Shown here: in pieces, positions 23,519 through 33,164 of the stretch
How the letters are laid out: each line of letters begins with the position of its first letter
Numbering within the stretch: the stretch's first letter is position 1
DNA from: Posidonia oceanica
Lineage: Eukaryota > Streptophyta > Magnoliopsida > Alismatales > Posidoniaceae
Reading direction: 5' to 3'
Assembly: GCA_037176725.1 (NCBI GenBank)
Contig: JAZBRS010000049.1
Coordinates: forward strand, 18,432,001 to 18,496,000
DNA length: 64,000 nt
Made by a program: the position numbers and the translations under genes
Notes under the pieces: model-generated
Seen by the model: the letters and a program-made list of their open reading frames with translations, nothing else
Told to the model about the DNA's origin: nothing
Database searches by the model: none

Positions 23519-24819
23519 AGATGCTCCTACGCTACTTAAGCAAGTCAAAGGCCGACACGCTTATGCTCCAGGTTCATGCAGGGACTTGTGGTCCGCATAT
23601 GAATAGAGTGCTGCTGGCCAAGAAAATCATGTTGCAAAGCTACTTCTGGTCAACCATGGAGGTAGACTGCTGCCAGTTTGTGCGTAGATGCCACAACTGC
23701 CAGATCCATGGAAATCTTATACACGCACCCCTGCAGGAACTGTACAACATGTCCTCGCCATGGCCCTTCTCCACCTGGGGGATGGATGTCATTGGTGCCG
23801 TACACCCTGCTGCATCGAATGGTCATCGCTTCATTCTGGTAGTGATAGACTATTTCACTAAGTGGGTGGAAGCAGCCTCCTACAAGGCGGTCACAGCTGC
23901 GGTGACAGAGAGGTTTATCAGAAATAACATTGTCACCCGATATGGGGTCCCACATGCTATCATCTCTAACAATGGCTCCAACTTTATTGCAAAGAGGATC
24001 GAGGAATACCTGCAGAAGCACCAGATCAAGCATCATAGAGCCTTGCCATATCGGCCACAGATGAATGGAGCTGTGGAGTCTGCCAACAAAAACATTGTGA
24101 AGATAATGAAGAAGATGGCAAAAACCCACAAAGATTGGCATGATAAGCTCCCGTACGTGCTTTGGGTGTACAGAACATCAGTGCAGACCTCTACAGGAGC
24201 CACCCCGTACTCTCTAGCATATGGCATGGAGGCAGTGCTACCTATCGAAGTGGAGATCCCATCTTTGTGAATCCTGCGAGAAGCAGAGCTGGAAGAAGCG
24301 ATATGGGTCGAGGACCGCTGCGCCCAGCTTAACCTGATTGACGAGCGCAGATTGCAAGCAATGCATAACACTCGCTGCTACTAGAAGTGGATGGCAAGAG
24401 CATACCTGAAGAAGGTGCGGCCCAAGAGCTTCCAGCTAGGAGACCTTGTTTTGCGAGCCATCCACCTGCTAGACGGTCGAGGCAAATTCCGACTCAACTG
24501 GTGTGGCCCCTTTGTGGTCAAGCAGGCATTCTCAGGCGGCGCAGTGATTCTTGAGGACATGGATCAGACTGGGCAGTCAGAACCGGTCAACGCATGCTAC
24601 CTCAAGAAGTACAATCAAAAGCCCAACCCCTGCCTTGCAAAGCCTTCTCTTCCATCCTGCCCTTTGCATTCTCTCTTCCTTGTACATTCTCCTTGCATTC
24701 CAATCTCGCCCCTTGCATTCCCACACTCTCTGCATATCCTTGCATTTCTATCTCTTTCAGCATATCTCCAAGCAAAAATCAAAAATTCCTGCAAAAATCA
24801 TGCATTGCATCTGGCCTGA
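23519..24819 (+). pseudogene. E3 integrase
   Basis: Inserts element cDNA into the genome. Zinc domain: HAGTCGPH at about 23575 and CHNC at about 23690. Catalytic core: GMDVIG with Asp codon 23785-23787; AIISNNGSNF, where the second catalytic Asp is Asn (AAC, 23968-23970); NGAVESANK with Glu codon 24076-24078, 35 residues on, the expected DX35E spacing. C-terminal part with FQLGDLVLR and GKFRLNWCGPFVV (about 24435-24520). Stops at 24268-24270 and 24382-24384. Even without the stops the Asp-to-Asn change would be expected to abolish catalysis. Same frame as the RNase H before it. Confidence 0.92.
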
Positions 24820-26142
24820 TGATGAAATCGGATGTGCTTGCCTGCTATGGAAGGAGTCTACCCTGCCTCACCTGATACTACTTAGGCGTCTTAGCTAGTA
24901 AGGGAGCCACCTTTCAACTGAGAACAGGCAAAATAACTAGACCCCTTAGGACTTGCACCTCCCGAGGGAGATAAAATGCTAGGGTGTGAGCAAATGTGAG
25001 CCATAAAAGACTATGTCTGAGCATGGGCATAAAAGAAAGGCGAAGTCAAAAGCAGGCCCTAGAGATAGAGGCGTGTAGCATAACTCTGTCCATCCGAACT
25101 GCTTCGGAGATGATCCATCACTTAGCACCCGGGAGCCCCAAACGCACTTCAAAACCCCAGCGCCCATCACCTCTAAGCCTGGGATAGCAGAAGCTTGCAA
25201 AAAAAAAAAAAAAAAAAGAAGAAAAGAAAAAGCAAAGCAAAAAGCAAAAAAAAGAGAGAAGAAAGCCAAAAAAAAGAGAAGCAAAAAAGGAGCAAAGACA
25301 AAAGGTAGCTCCCAAAAGAAAAGGAAAAAGCAAGCAGCGCAATCCCATCCCTTACCTGTCTTAGAGATGAGCAAGAATTTGCACCTGGGGAATCTACAAA
25401 CCCCGCGAAGCCTTTAAACCCAGCAAGGCCTAGCAAGTAGCTCCCCAGCTTCATCTAGATGCCTATTGCCTCCAAGTTAGGGATAGGAGAAACCTACATG
25501 CCTATGATGGAGCGAAGCAATGCAAAAGAGTAGGTGTAGGTCCTTAGGAGTTTGGTCTAGAGCCTGTCCTCACCACCCACCACCCCCGCACTGGAAATAA
25601 CCCTTCTTTGAGCGCCACCAGCAAGTTAAGAGCTTGAGTAGAGTCCAGTGAGTCAGGGATCCCTCTCTTCCTCTACAGCAGGCACCAAGCACTCCATATG
25701 CTGAGGGCTACAGCATATAAGCAAAATCCTACATACATCTATAGCAACTATCATAAACCATGCACATCGCCACGCATACCAAGCATAAACCATGCATGCA
25801 TGCACAGCATAAGTCCTTCCTTTTCTTCTACCTTCCCGCTTTGCAAAACTTGGTCCGGCATTGAGGCAGTACTTCTATCAAGCATGCGCCGACCTTCTTC
25901 AAGCTGCACTAGTCCAGAGCTCTGGCCAACCACTCGCCCCAGTAGAACTGCCCTTGTCTGAATATGTTTAATATCTGCACTCTGAATGCTAACTGTTAAA
26001 ACTGCTAAACTGCAATGCTAGCCTTCAATTCTGCATCTTTACCAGCCAGTGATTGTATGCTTATACCTGAACTGATGAACTGCAACTCTGATTACAGGTA
26101 CCTAAGCCTTCTGCACCAGCAGCCTGCACTTACACTTCTGCC
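24820..26142 (+). other. E3 spacer between integrase and the DUF7745-like ORF
   Basis: About 1.3 kb without a supported ORF. Notable is a strand-biased A-rich tract (25198-25340) with an 18-base A run followed by GAAAAG/GCAAAA words, and CATGCAT words around 25750-25810. No similarity to other copies in the window is evident. Confidence 0.6.
25198..25340 (+). repeat. A-rich tract in the E3 spacer
   Basis: An A run of about 18 bases at 25199 is followed by roughly 120 bp of purine-rich A/G sequence on the plus strand. It is too far inside the element to be the polypurine tract next to the 3' LTR. Confidence 0.7.
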
Positions 26143-26706
26143 ATGGGTTATCCAACTCTGGTCACTCCCATGCACTGCTCAGATGCCTTGCGAGAGTGGG
26201 TTGGCAAACTCACTGAAGCTGATCGCGAGAGGCTGCGCACTTGGGGTATCCCTTCCAAACTCATGAAGGCAGCAGATGTTGAAGTGAGCCGGCATCTCCT
26301 CTGTGCCGCGGCAAGATTCTGGAAGCCAGCGCACCATGTCTTCCGCTTTAGAAGAACAAAGCTGACTCCAACGCTGGAGGTGCACCGGATCTGCGGCTTC
26401 TCTACAATTATGGGACCCCCAATCTTTATGAGGCGCGACGGATACACTGCGGTCCTTAGCCAGCTAACTGGGCTCTCTGCCAAGGGTGTCCAGCAACTAA
26501 TCTGCACTAGCAGGCCCACGCCCCTGCTTCGCCTAGAATACTTTGATGCTGTTATGGAAAAGCGCGCTGAACTTGGAGACAAGCTGTGGCTCTAGGGATT
26601 CGTCACCCACTGCCTGGGCAAATTGATCTTCACACATAGCAGGATGACGGTTGCAGTCGAGATTGCTGAGATTGCACTTGCAGTGGTGACCGGCACATTG
26701 ACCTGG
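26143..26706 (+). pseudogene. DUF7745-like ORF of E3, N-terminal part
   Basis: Begins MGYPTLVTPMHCSDALREWV. RHLLCAAARFWKPAHHVFRF followed by LTPTLEVHRICGF fits the plant DUF7745 pattern (FW-P--H-F-F---L-PT-E), a family seen in plant retroelement-like proteins of unknown role. A TAG interrupts at 26593-26595 and the frame continues to the insertion point with VEIAEIALAVVTG. The continuation lies at 32149-32786 beyond solo LTR S3. It sits downstream of integrase in the sense direction, unlike the extra Ogre ORF, which is upstream of gag. Assignment is from pattern memory, not a search. Confidence 0.6.
26702..26706. repeat. Target-site duplication CCTGG, left copy (solo LTR S3)
   Basis: Identical to 32149-32153. 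Confidence 0.85.
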
Positions 26707-29700
26707 TGTTACGTGCGGGGAAGGTGTTAGGCACCCCCGACACGTCCGAGAATCGGTCTTTCTAGGCTTACGCTCGCATACGCAGGGACATGCAGGTTTG
26801 AATGCCTAAATGCCAATGTATGCCTGAATGAATGCTCATAGGTGTGCTCTAAGTGGTGGGATGCAAAGCAGGAAAGTAAACATGCAGTCTAAGTGCTCAG
26901 CAACGCTGTCTGTGTTCCGAACCGGGCGAAACCTAGCTCGTGAGAACTCCAGGCAGTAAGCATCACTGCCCTATATGCAAATGCAAGCGAAAAAGCAAAA
27001 CGACGGTAAAACAAGCAATGCAGGCGACATGCAAGTGAAAACGACGTAAAACGCGCGAAACAACGCAAGAAACGAGAGCTGCACACGAAACAGCGCAAAA
27101 GACGGAGCGGCATGCAAAACGGTGCGGAAAACAAAGCCAGCACGCAAGACAATGCAGAAAGACAAAGCGGCACGCAAAACAGTGCCAAAAGCAAAGCAGG
27201 CACGCAAAATGGTGCCAAGACAGAGCGGGCATGCGAAACGGTGCCAAAAAAAAGCAGGCATGCAAGACGGTGCCAGAAAACGAAGCAGGCATGCAAAACG
27301 TTGCCAAAAACATAGCAGGCACGCGAAACGGTGCGATAAAACAAAGCGGGCACGCAAGACGGTGCCAGAAAACGAAGCAGGCACGCAAAACGGTGCCAAA
27401 AACAGAGTGGGCACGCAAAACGGTGCCAAAAGCGGAGCGGGCATGCGAAATGGTGCCAAAAAACAAAGCGGGCACGCAAGACGGTGCCAGAAAACAAAGC
27501 GGGCACGTAAAACGGTGCCAAAAGCAGAGCGGGCACGTAAAATGATGCCAAGGAAGAGGCGGGCACGCGAAACGGTGCCAAAAGCAAAGTAGAATAAAAC
27601 ATCGACAAAGCCATGTAGATGCAAATGCAAAGAGAGAGGACAAAAGAAGCGAAAGGAGAAGCAAACAGTGCGTGTGTGAGAACAGACACTGTTTAAGGGC
27701 CACACGGAGTCGGTGTGAAGACCTACAATGGGGAAAATAAGCAAGTGGAAGGATCACCTCCATTTTGTAACTGTTTCCCACTAAACCGTCCCACGATATT
27801 TCTCGCACGCTGCCCAAAGCTCGCAGTGCGATCAGATCGTGGAAAAGGGGGAAGAAAGTTGTAATTAGTGGTGAATCCAGGGGAAACATAACACAAAGCA
27901 CTTGGGAGTACGCGAAGAAGGGGAGCAGAGCTAATAGATAAGAAGAGGAAGTCCTATTCTACATGTTTGAGGAAACAGAAAGCGAAAACGAAGCATGCAA
28001 TGCAAATGGTGTGCAAATGAATGCTGTGCAGGGGTTCAGGAGGACTTACCTGGGAAATCTGAAGCCTGATCTAAGATCTGCTTGATCCATGCTGAAGAGC
28101 GCTCCGCCGGGGTCGTCCAGGTAGCTTGGTTGAGAAGATCCAATGGCCGGATCTGAAGATATCCCAGCTTCAAGGCAGAGGGGCCAGAACAGGGGAGAAG
28201 AATGGATCTAGGTGTATAGAAGGTCCTAGGGGTGTGCACAACAGGTCCTCCCATGCGAATGGGAGCTAAGAATGCTTAAGTGTGTGCAAGGAATGCCAAA
28301 TGCAAGAATGTGTGAGTGCAATGCATGCAAAATGCAAGAAAAGACCTAAGGATGATTTTTCAGAAAAATTGGGAACTTATATGCAATTTTTGAGAAAGTG
28401 GGGGCCTAAATGCAAAGATCTTGAAGAATTAGGAGTCTAAGTGCAAGATTTTTGAAAGTTTGGGGGTCTGGATGCAATTTCGCAAGATGCAGGGTTTAAA
28501 ATGCAATCTAATAAGGTAAACATGTATTGGAATAAGCTTTGCAATCAAATGAAGGACCTATGTGCAATTTCAAAACATGCAGGGATTGAAATGCAATTTT
28601 TGTAAGAAAAATGCAAGCTAAATGCATGCTATGCATGATGTAGAGGACCTATGTGCAAAATCAGGAAACAAGGGCTAAGAATGCAATGCAGTAGATGAAG
28701 GATGAAAACAGAATGCTTGATAACAGATCAGAGGACCATGTTGCAAATAATGCAAAGATCAGGACTTAACAGCAAGCATTTAGATGGCATTTAACAACTA
28801 AAGGACCCAATTGCAAAAATAAAAACATGCTGGGACAGACAGTAAAGCACAGCAAGCTATGTTGAACTAAGAACGGACTGATATGCAAATATAGCAACTT
28901 ACCGGACTAGATCTAAAGGGATAAAGTTAAACCACAACAGTAGAGGACCAATATGAAATACAAGAAACATGCAGGGCATAATTTGAAAGACAGTTAGAAG
29001 AAATGAACTACAGTTGGATGAGAGTGCAAATAAGCAAAAATATAGGTTTTAACTGCAATTCAATATGATTTCAATTCAAATGTAAATAGATCTTAAACTG
29101 AGCAGGACTTAGATGCAATATTAGAAACTTAATATGATAACTATGCAATGTAAGGAAAACATGATAAGTTAACAAAAAAATAAAAAAACAAACCTGTTTA
29201 CCTGCTACAGGGGTGGCTGCCGGAGCTTCACCGGCGAGTCCTCTGGATCAATGGAGGAGCGGTCGGCACGGCGCGGGCAGGGAGCGGGGGAGTCCGGCGT
29301 GGTGTGGCGGAGGCGGAGGAGACCTGCGGCGGAGCGCGGGGTGACCGAACAGAGCTGGTCGGCTGCTGCGGGGGTGACCGGCGCCAGAGAAGACGATGAC
29401 TTCGGCGAGGTCGTGTGGGCGGCACAGGCGACGAAAAGCCTCGGGGAAAGGCCGAGGAGCTAGAGGGGGAAGAGGGGAATCCGGAGGAGGGTTCTTTCAC
29501 CCCTCTCGCGCGCTGGAGAAGGCCACCCACCTAGGTGGTTCTCGGCCGGCCGGAGGGAAGCAGTGACAGCACGGGGCGGCGGCTGCTGGTGCTGGGGTGG
29601 TTCGGGGACGTCGCCGGAGGTCCGAGGAAGACGACGGAGCTTCCAGAAGTAAGTTCTACAGCCCGGAGTAAGATCTCGTTCGGCCGAGCTCTTGCTGAGA

Positions 29701-32148
29701 AGGCTGAGGTGGGTACAGCGGTGTGTGGCATTCCAGGCCGAGACAAGGGCACGGGCGGCTAGGTGGTTGCTCGAGGAACGTGTGGGAGGAAGCGGAAGTG
29801 AATTCCACTGAGCGTGGAGGGAGTTCTGGATGTTTGAAGATTTCGGGCAGAAATGGGACCCAAGTGTTTGTAGTGGAATGCGGTGGCTGTGGGAGGTTTC
29901 GTGGTGAGATCTTGGGTGTTCTGTGAGGTGGGGTTCTGGTGAATCCAAATGCCAAGTTCGGGGATTTTAGGAGGCTCGTAGTGGTGGGTTCGCAATGAAG
30001 AAGATGGTTCTGATGGAGTTGTGTGCTGAAGCTTTTCAGAGGCAATTTCAGGGGTGATTTCGTGGTGGTTTCTGGCTCTAGAAGTAGGGAAGGGAAGCTG
30101 GTGATTCTGGGCTTGAGGGTGTATGAGCATGTCCTGGTTTGAATCCAATTTTTTTTGGTTTTGATCCCCTTTTTTCCACTGATTTCCATGAGGTCAGTGG
30201 TTGAAGAAATGGGTTTCTACCACCAATGGCAGGGCATTGAGGGGATGGTGGACTTGGAGGTTGGCCACAGGGCATGGTGGGAGGTCGGGAAGTCCATGGT
30301 GGTGTCAGGCGAGGTTTGAAAAGAGAGGAGAAGGTTTTATCATTTGCATCCTGAGAGAGAGGGAGAAGAATGGAAGAAGAAGAAGAGAAGGAGGGAAGGA
30401 GGAGGGGAATTCGTGCATGGGCTGTGGGCTTGTGGAAAAAAGAAATAAAGAAAGAAGGAAGGAGGGGAAGAGTTGGGTCAGATGGGCTGGACCAAAAGAA
30501 GAAGAGATAGAAAAGAATGGGAAGAAGGAAGGAAAAGAAAGAAAGAGGAGAAAGAAGAAGGATAAAAAAAAAGAAAAAAATAAAATAAAATGGGAATAAA
30601 AATAAAAAGACTTTAAGGTGATTGCCTAAGTTAGGATTTTTAGATTAGGTTTTTTAATGGTTGATTTTAATTAGGATTTTAAGTTTTCTTTTAATTTGCT
30701 TCTTGATCTTGTTTTAAATATTTGTTAAAATTTTTCATTGTTTCTAGTTAGGTTTTTTTTATTAAGTTTTCCTTGTTGAGCTGGGATTTTAATTAGGATT
30801 TTTAATGGATTGTTTTTAAATTAATTAGGGTGAGTTTTAGATTTTTGATTTTAGTCCTTTAGGGTTTTAGGTCTTCTTTTAAATTTGATTTTGTTTGTTA
30901 GATTCTTTTAATATATATTTTTTTTAGTTAAGTTTTTCTTGTTAGGTTTCTAATTAAGTGTTTTCTTCTAATTTTGATGGTTTGTTCTTTTCTTTTTAAT
31001 TAAGTTTTCAAATTGTTTCTTTTAGAATTGTTAAGTTAAGTTTTCCCTCTTTTTTTTTGATTACTTGCCTTAGCATTTTAAGTTGTTCTCTTTCTTTCTA
31101 GGGTTTGTTTTTTGATTGTTCTCAGTAGGGTTTTTTACTCTGGCATGTTTCGATTATATTTTGGTTTTTTCTCTGATTTTATAGCATTTTCTCTTTGTTT
31201 GTTTTGCATTTTTTAGCTTACATTCTTGGTTTTTTGGTTTTAATTAGATTTAGTTAGGTTTTTGTTTTCAAATGTTTGTTTTAATGCTTTAAATTATTTT
31301 TCTTAAGGTTTTGGTTTGTTTTAGGGTTTTGAAGGTTTTTAAGGTTTTTTTTGAAAACTGATTAGAAGGGAGGAAAAGAAAAGGAAAAGGAGTAAGAAAA
31401 AGGAGAAAAGTAGGAATAAAGAAGAAAGGGAGGAGTTGAAAGAAAGCAATTTTTAAAAAATCAAAGAAAATGTCAAAAATAGGATAAAAATAGAAATAAG
31501 ATTGAGAAGAGATAGATGCACAAAGGGGACCCATAGCCAGGCAAGAAGAGGAGAGAGAGAGGAGAGAGAAAAGAATAATCCAGGAGAGAGAAAAGGATAA
31601 TTTGGGTAAATGAAGGGGTTAGAGGTTTAGAAAAGAGGTGAAATTCGGTGGGTGTGTGGCCTGGGGTCTCTGGTGTGCGACCTAGGGTTTGGGTTTGGTT
31701 TTGGGAAAGTTTTGGAGGGTTTTGAGGTGTAGAAAAAGAGTAGTTTTGCCTAAGTTTCCTAGGGTTTTTGGGGGTGGTTTTGGATTGAAAGTTTCTAGGA
31801 TTTTTGGTGGGTTTGTTAAGTCAGGGATGGTGAGTTCTCCTATGGTTTTTGGTTAGTTTTTGGGCTTGGGAAAGGGGTGTGATTCTAGGTTAAGTTTTGG
31901 CTAGTTTTGGAGAGAAAGGGAGAGGTGTGGATTTGGACCTGCATTTGGATGGTTTCAGGTTGAGGTCTTGGATGGTTTCAAGGTAAGGTTTTTGGGGTCA
32001 GAAAATGGGTGTAGTTCTAGGTTTGGTCTTGAGGTTTGAGTTGGAGTTTTGATTTGAAGGGAAGGGTGAAGAGAAAGGTGTAATTTTGGGTTTTTCCTAG
32101 CCGCCCGAGAGATCCTTTAATTCAGCCTGTCAAAATGGGGTGTCAACT
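26707..32148 (-). mobile_element. Solo LTR-A in reverse orientation (S3), with a shortened U5 end
   Basis: On the minus strand it starts AGTTGACACCCCATTTTGAC (first base mutated from T) and runs through all LTR-A zones to CCTTCCCCGCACGTAACA. It stops there, about 309 bp before the usual CTACA end (compare 11117-11425). Perfect CCTGG repeats abut both ends, so the shortened end was apparently the end that integrated. It splits the DUF7745-like ORF of E3. Its leading part (minus-strand start) resembles the LTR-A copy at 53600 more than those at 5878 and 16956. Confidence 0.85.
27075..27590 (-). repeat. Expanded 30-bp minisatellite in solo LTR S3
   Basis: About 16-17 units of roughly 30 bp, e.g. 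GGCACGCAAAACGGTGCCAA on the plus strand, about twice as many as in the other LTR-A copies (200-240 bp). Long minus-strand ORFs across 26889-27901 are open in all three frames because of this repeat and are not genes. Confidence 0.88.
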
Positions 32149-32153
32149 CCTGG
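32149..32153. repeat. Target-site duplication CCTGG, right copy (solo LTR S3)
   Basis: Pairs with 26702-26706. Confidence 0.85.
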
Positions 32154-32786
32154 CACTAGTCGTCCTCGCAAAAACATACTGTGGGCTGGACCGCGTTGTG
32201 CACTGCTGCCGCCAGTTCCACGGCTACGGAGTGCTTATGCAAATCTGGCTAGCTGCACACCTAGAGATGCACGTCCTGTGCCCTCAGAGGCATGCTATTG
32301 AAACATACTGTAGCAGTGGCCATGCAAGAACCATAAAAAGCATGCCAGAAGAGTATCAGAAGCTATCTGAGCTGACAGATGATGCAGTGACTTGGCGAAA
32401 TCATCCCATCTGCAGCAGAGCCCTTCACTATCTTCTTCAATGCTCGTAATACGCAGCTCGTAGTACTACCAGGATTCACCGGGAGTGTGGAGTACCACCC
32501 TATCCGAGTTATGCGGCAGTTTGGCTACTGGCAGGGCACCTTCATTGATAGCACCGCGCCTAGACTTACGCAAGCGTACCCCCTCTGCACAACAGCATCT
32601 ACAACAGTGCTAGCAGACCTGATGCGGCACGGGGTGAAGTCTACAAACATAGCAGCTGTGAAGGGCTCAGGATGTACTTCTGAGTATGTCACAGAGGTGC
32701 AGGGACTCTGGCCCCTCAGCGAAATTCCTCCAGGAGCCCCCCAGTTTCCTGACTCCTGCCCAGCAAAGAAGGACTGGCATAACTAG
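32149..32786 (+). pseudogene. DUF7745-like ORF of E3, C-terminal part
   Basis: Continues after the inserted LTR with LALVVLAKTYCGLDRVVHCC and LMQIWLAAHLEMHVLCPQ, then, after a frame change between about 32440 and 32487, GSVEYHPIRVMRQFGYWQG and RLTQAYPL. In the family an LLAL-(I/V)-Y block, a CA-LL-IW block and a Y-P--V-RQ(F/Y) block follow in this order, so order and spacing support one broken protein. Joining across the insertion needs a one-base shift, so the ORF was already decaying or has decayed since. Confidence 0.58.
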
Positions 32787-33164
32787 GCACATATGCAGCT
32801 GTTTGCTTATATAGCTTTCCTTGAATCATGCTGTATCTTTTTGGCTTGTCACAGTCGTGTAACCAGAGATTCACTCAATACAAAGATATTTCACGCCATC
32901 TGTTTGTGTTGCATGCCTTGCCTATTGCATATCTGTTCCTGTCAGAGTGTCGCAGGACTTGCATCAAGCACCTCAAAGCATTAGCCCATGTAGACAACTT
33001 GAAGCAGCCTCGCAAGAAGTCTAAGAACAGTACCCCTGCAAGCACCATGCAATCAGCAACCTTAGCAGGAGAGTTACAGCAAAGCTTACCCAGCAGTCAA
33101 CTTGCACACAAGAACCCCTACAGATCCATGCACCGTCGCTACTGCACTTGTCCAGTTTGCTCTG
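32787..33164 (+). other. E3 region between DUF7745-like ORF and hairpin array
   Basis: An open stretch continues (FTQYKDISRHLFVLHALPIA, then a basic segment LKQPRKKSKNS near 33000) and may be the C-terminal tail of the DUF7745-like protein, but I cannot align it. It ends just before the GGGCTGGCACCCCCAACTGC unit that opens the hairpin array. Confidence 0.45.

Noticed and set aside
26889..27901. Three overlapping minus-strand ORFs of 257-312 residues with repeated RFACPLCFWH-like phrases
   Set aside because: They translate the 30-bp minisatellite, which has no stops in any frame of that strand; equivalent LTR-A copies have much shorter versions.
30201..30599. Plus-strand ORF of 132 residues rich in Lys/Glu/Gly
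   Set aside because: Antisense shadow of the pyrimidine block of LTR-A copy S3.
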